This document shows positions 6,083-6,184 of a DNA stretch of 6,184 nt, in pieces (positions within the stretch are counted from its first letter, which is position 1; each line of letters begins with the position of its first letter). Under the pieces are notes generated by a model, which was not told the origin of the DNA, did no database searches, and saw nothing but the letters and a program-made list of their open reading frames with translations. This DNA is from Rickettsiales bacterium (GTDB taxonomy: Bacteria; Pseudomonadota; Alphaproteobacteria; Rickettsiales; UBA8987). The stretch spans positions 1-6,184 of the forward strand of contig JANQHP010000199.1 in NCBI GenBank assembly GCA_028282625.1, given 5' to 3'. A program made the position numbers and the translations under genes.

Positions 6083-6184
6083 TAAGCCTGCAACCCAGCG
6101 ACCCTCAGGAAGGAACCTTGCGGGATCTAGGGCCCGACCTCACGCCCATGCTGGATATCTTGTTTATTTTGCTAGTCTTTTTTA
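6079..6184 (+). CDS. exbD: ExbD, N-terminal part (3' partial, runs off the window)
   Basis: Only the first 35 codons are present, but they hold the family signature. DLTPMLDILFILLVFF (residues 20-35) is the start of the single ExbD/TolR membrane helix, and Asp26 corresponds to the proton-carrying Asp25 of E. coli ExbD. The first 19 residues form the short cytoplasmic N-terminus. The best start is GTG 6079, overlapping the exbB stop as GTGA, with aagga (6065-6069) 9 nt upstream; no ATG lies in frame before Met24, which is already in the helix region. With ExbB it forms the TonB motor complex. The overlap suggests translational coupling that helps set subunit ratio. The periplasmic domain is missing because the window ends, not because the gene is broken. 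Confidence 0.9.
   Translation, partial: MISLQPSDPQEGTLRDLGPDLTPMLDILFILLVFF

Overview
The window reads as a Gram-negative proteobacterial chromosome segment. It encodes outer-membrane proteins (a TolC-like channel and a TonB-dependent receptor), both with Sec signal peptides, and a TonB/ExbB/ExbD energy-transduction system. Base composition looks roughly balanced in GC by eye. The regulatory region carries textbook Fur boxes. The gene families and the compact layout would fit an alphaproteobacterium whose iron control uses Fur, but this placement is an inference and the sequence does not settle it.

Layout, all on the + strand. (1) From the left edge to 1312 is the 3' part of a TolC-family outer-membrane efflux/type I secretion channel; its start codon lies upstream of the window. 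(2) Positions 1313-1545 are a non-coding control region holding two Fur-box-like sites (1371-1385, inside a perfect 23-bp palindrome, and 1414-1428), a candidate promoter between them, and a potential stem-loop in the leader. (3) Positions 1546-6184 form a tightly packed gene run: haem-type TonB-dependent receptor (1546-3597), a TonB protein overlapping its end (3591-4316), an HmuS/HemS-type haem-handling protein (4383-5459), ExbB (5474-6082) and the start of ExbD (6079 to the right edge, 3' partial). The only sizeable gap in the run is 66 bp before hmuS, which contains a 10-bp tandem repeat.

The genes make a coherent haem-iron acquisition unit. The receptor binds haem or a haem protein at the surface. 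TonB-ExbB-ExbD transmits inner-membrane proton-motive force to open it. HmuS receives or degrades haem in the cytoplasm. The periplasmic binding protein and ABC permease normally needed for inner-membrane passage (HmuTUV-type) are not in the window and could lie downstream of exbD. Iron repression by Fur at the 1367-1428 region would switch the whole run on in iron starvation. The TolC-like gene may be an unrelated neighbour.

I did not find a previously undescribed system. The points most worth a second look are regulatory and structural: the double Fur site, the structured leader, the tandem repeat before hmuS, the receptor/tonB overlap, and an atypical TonB membrane anchor with an Asn but no His.
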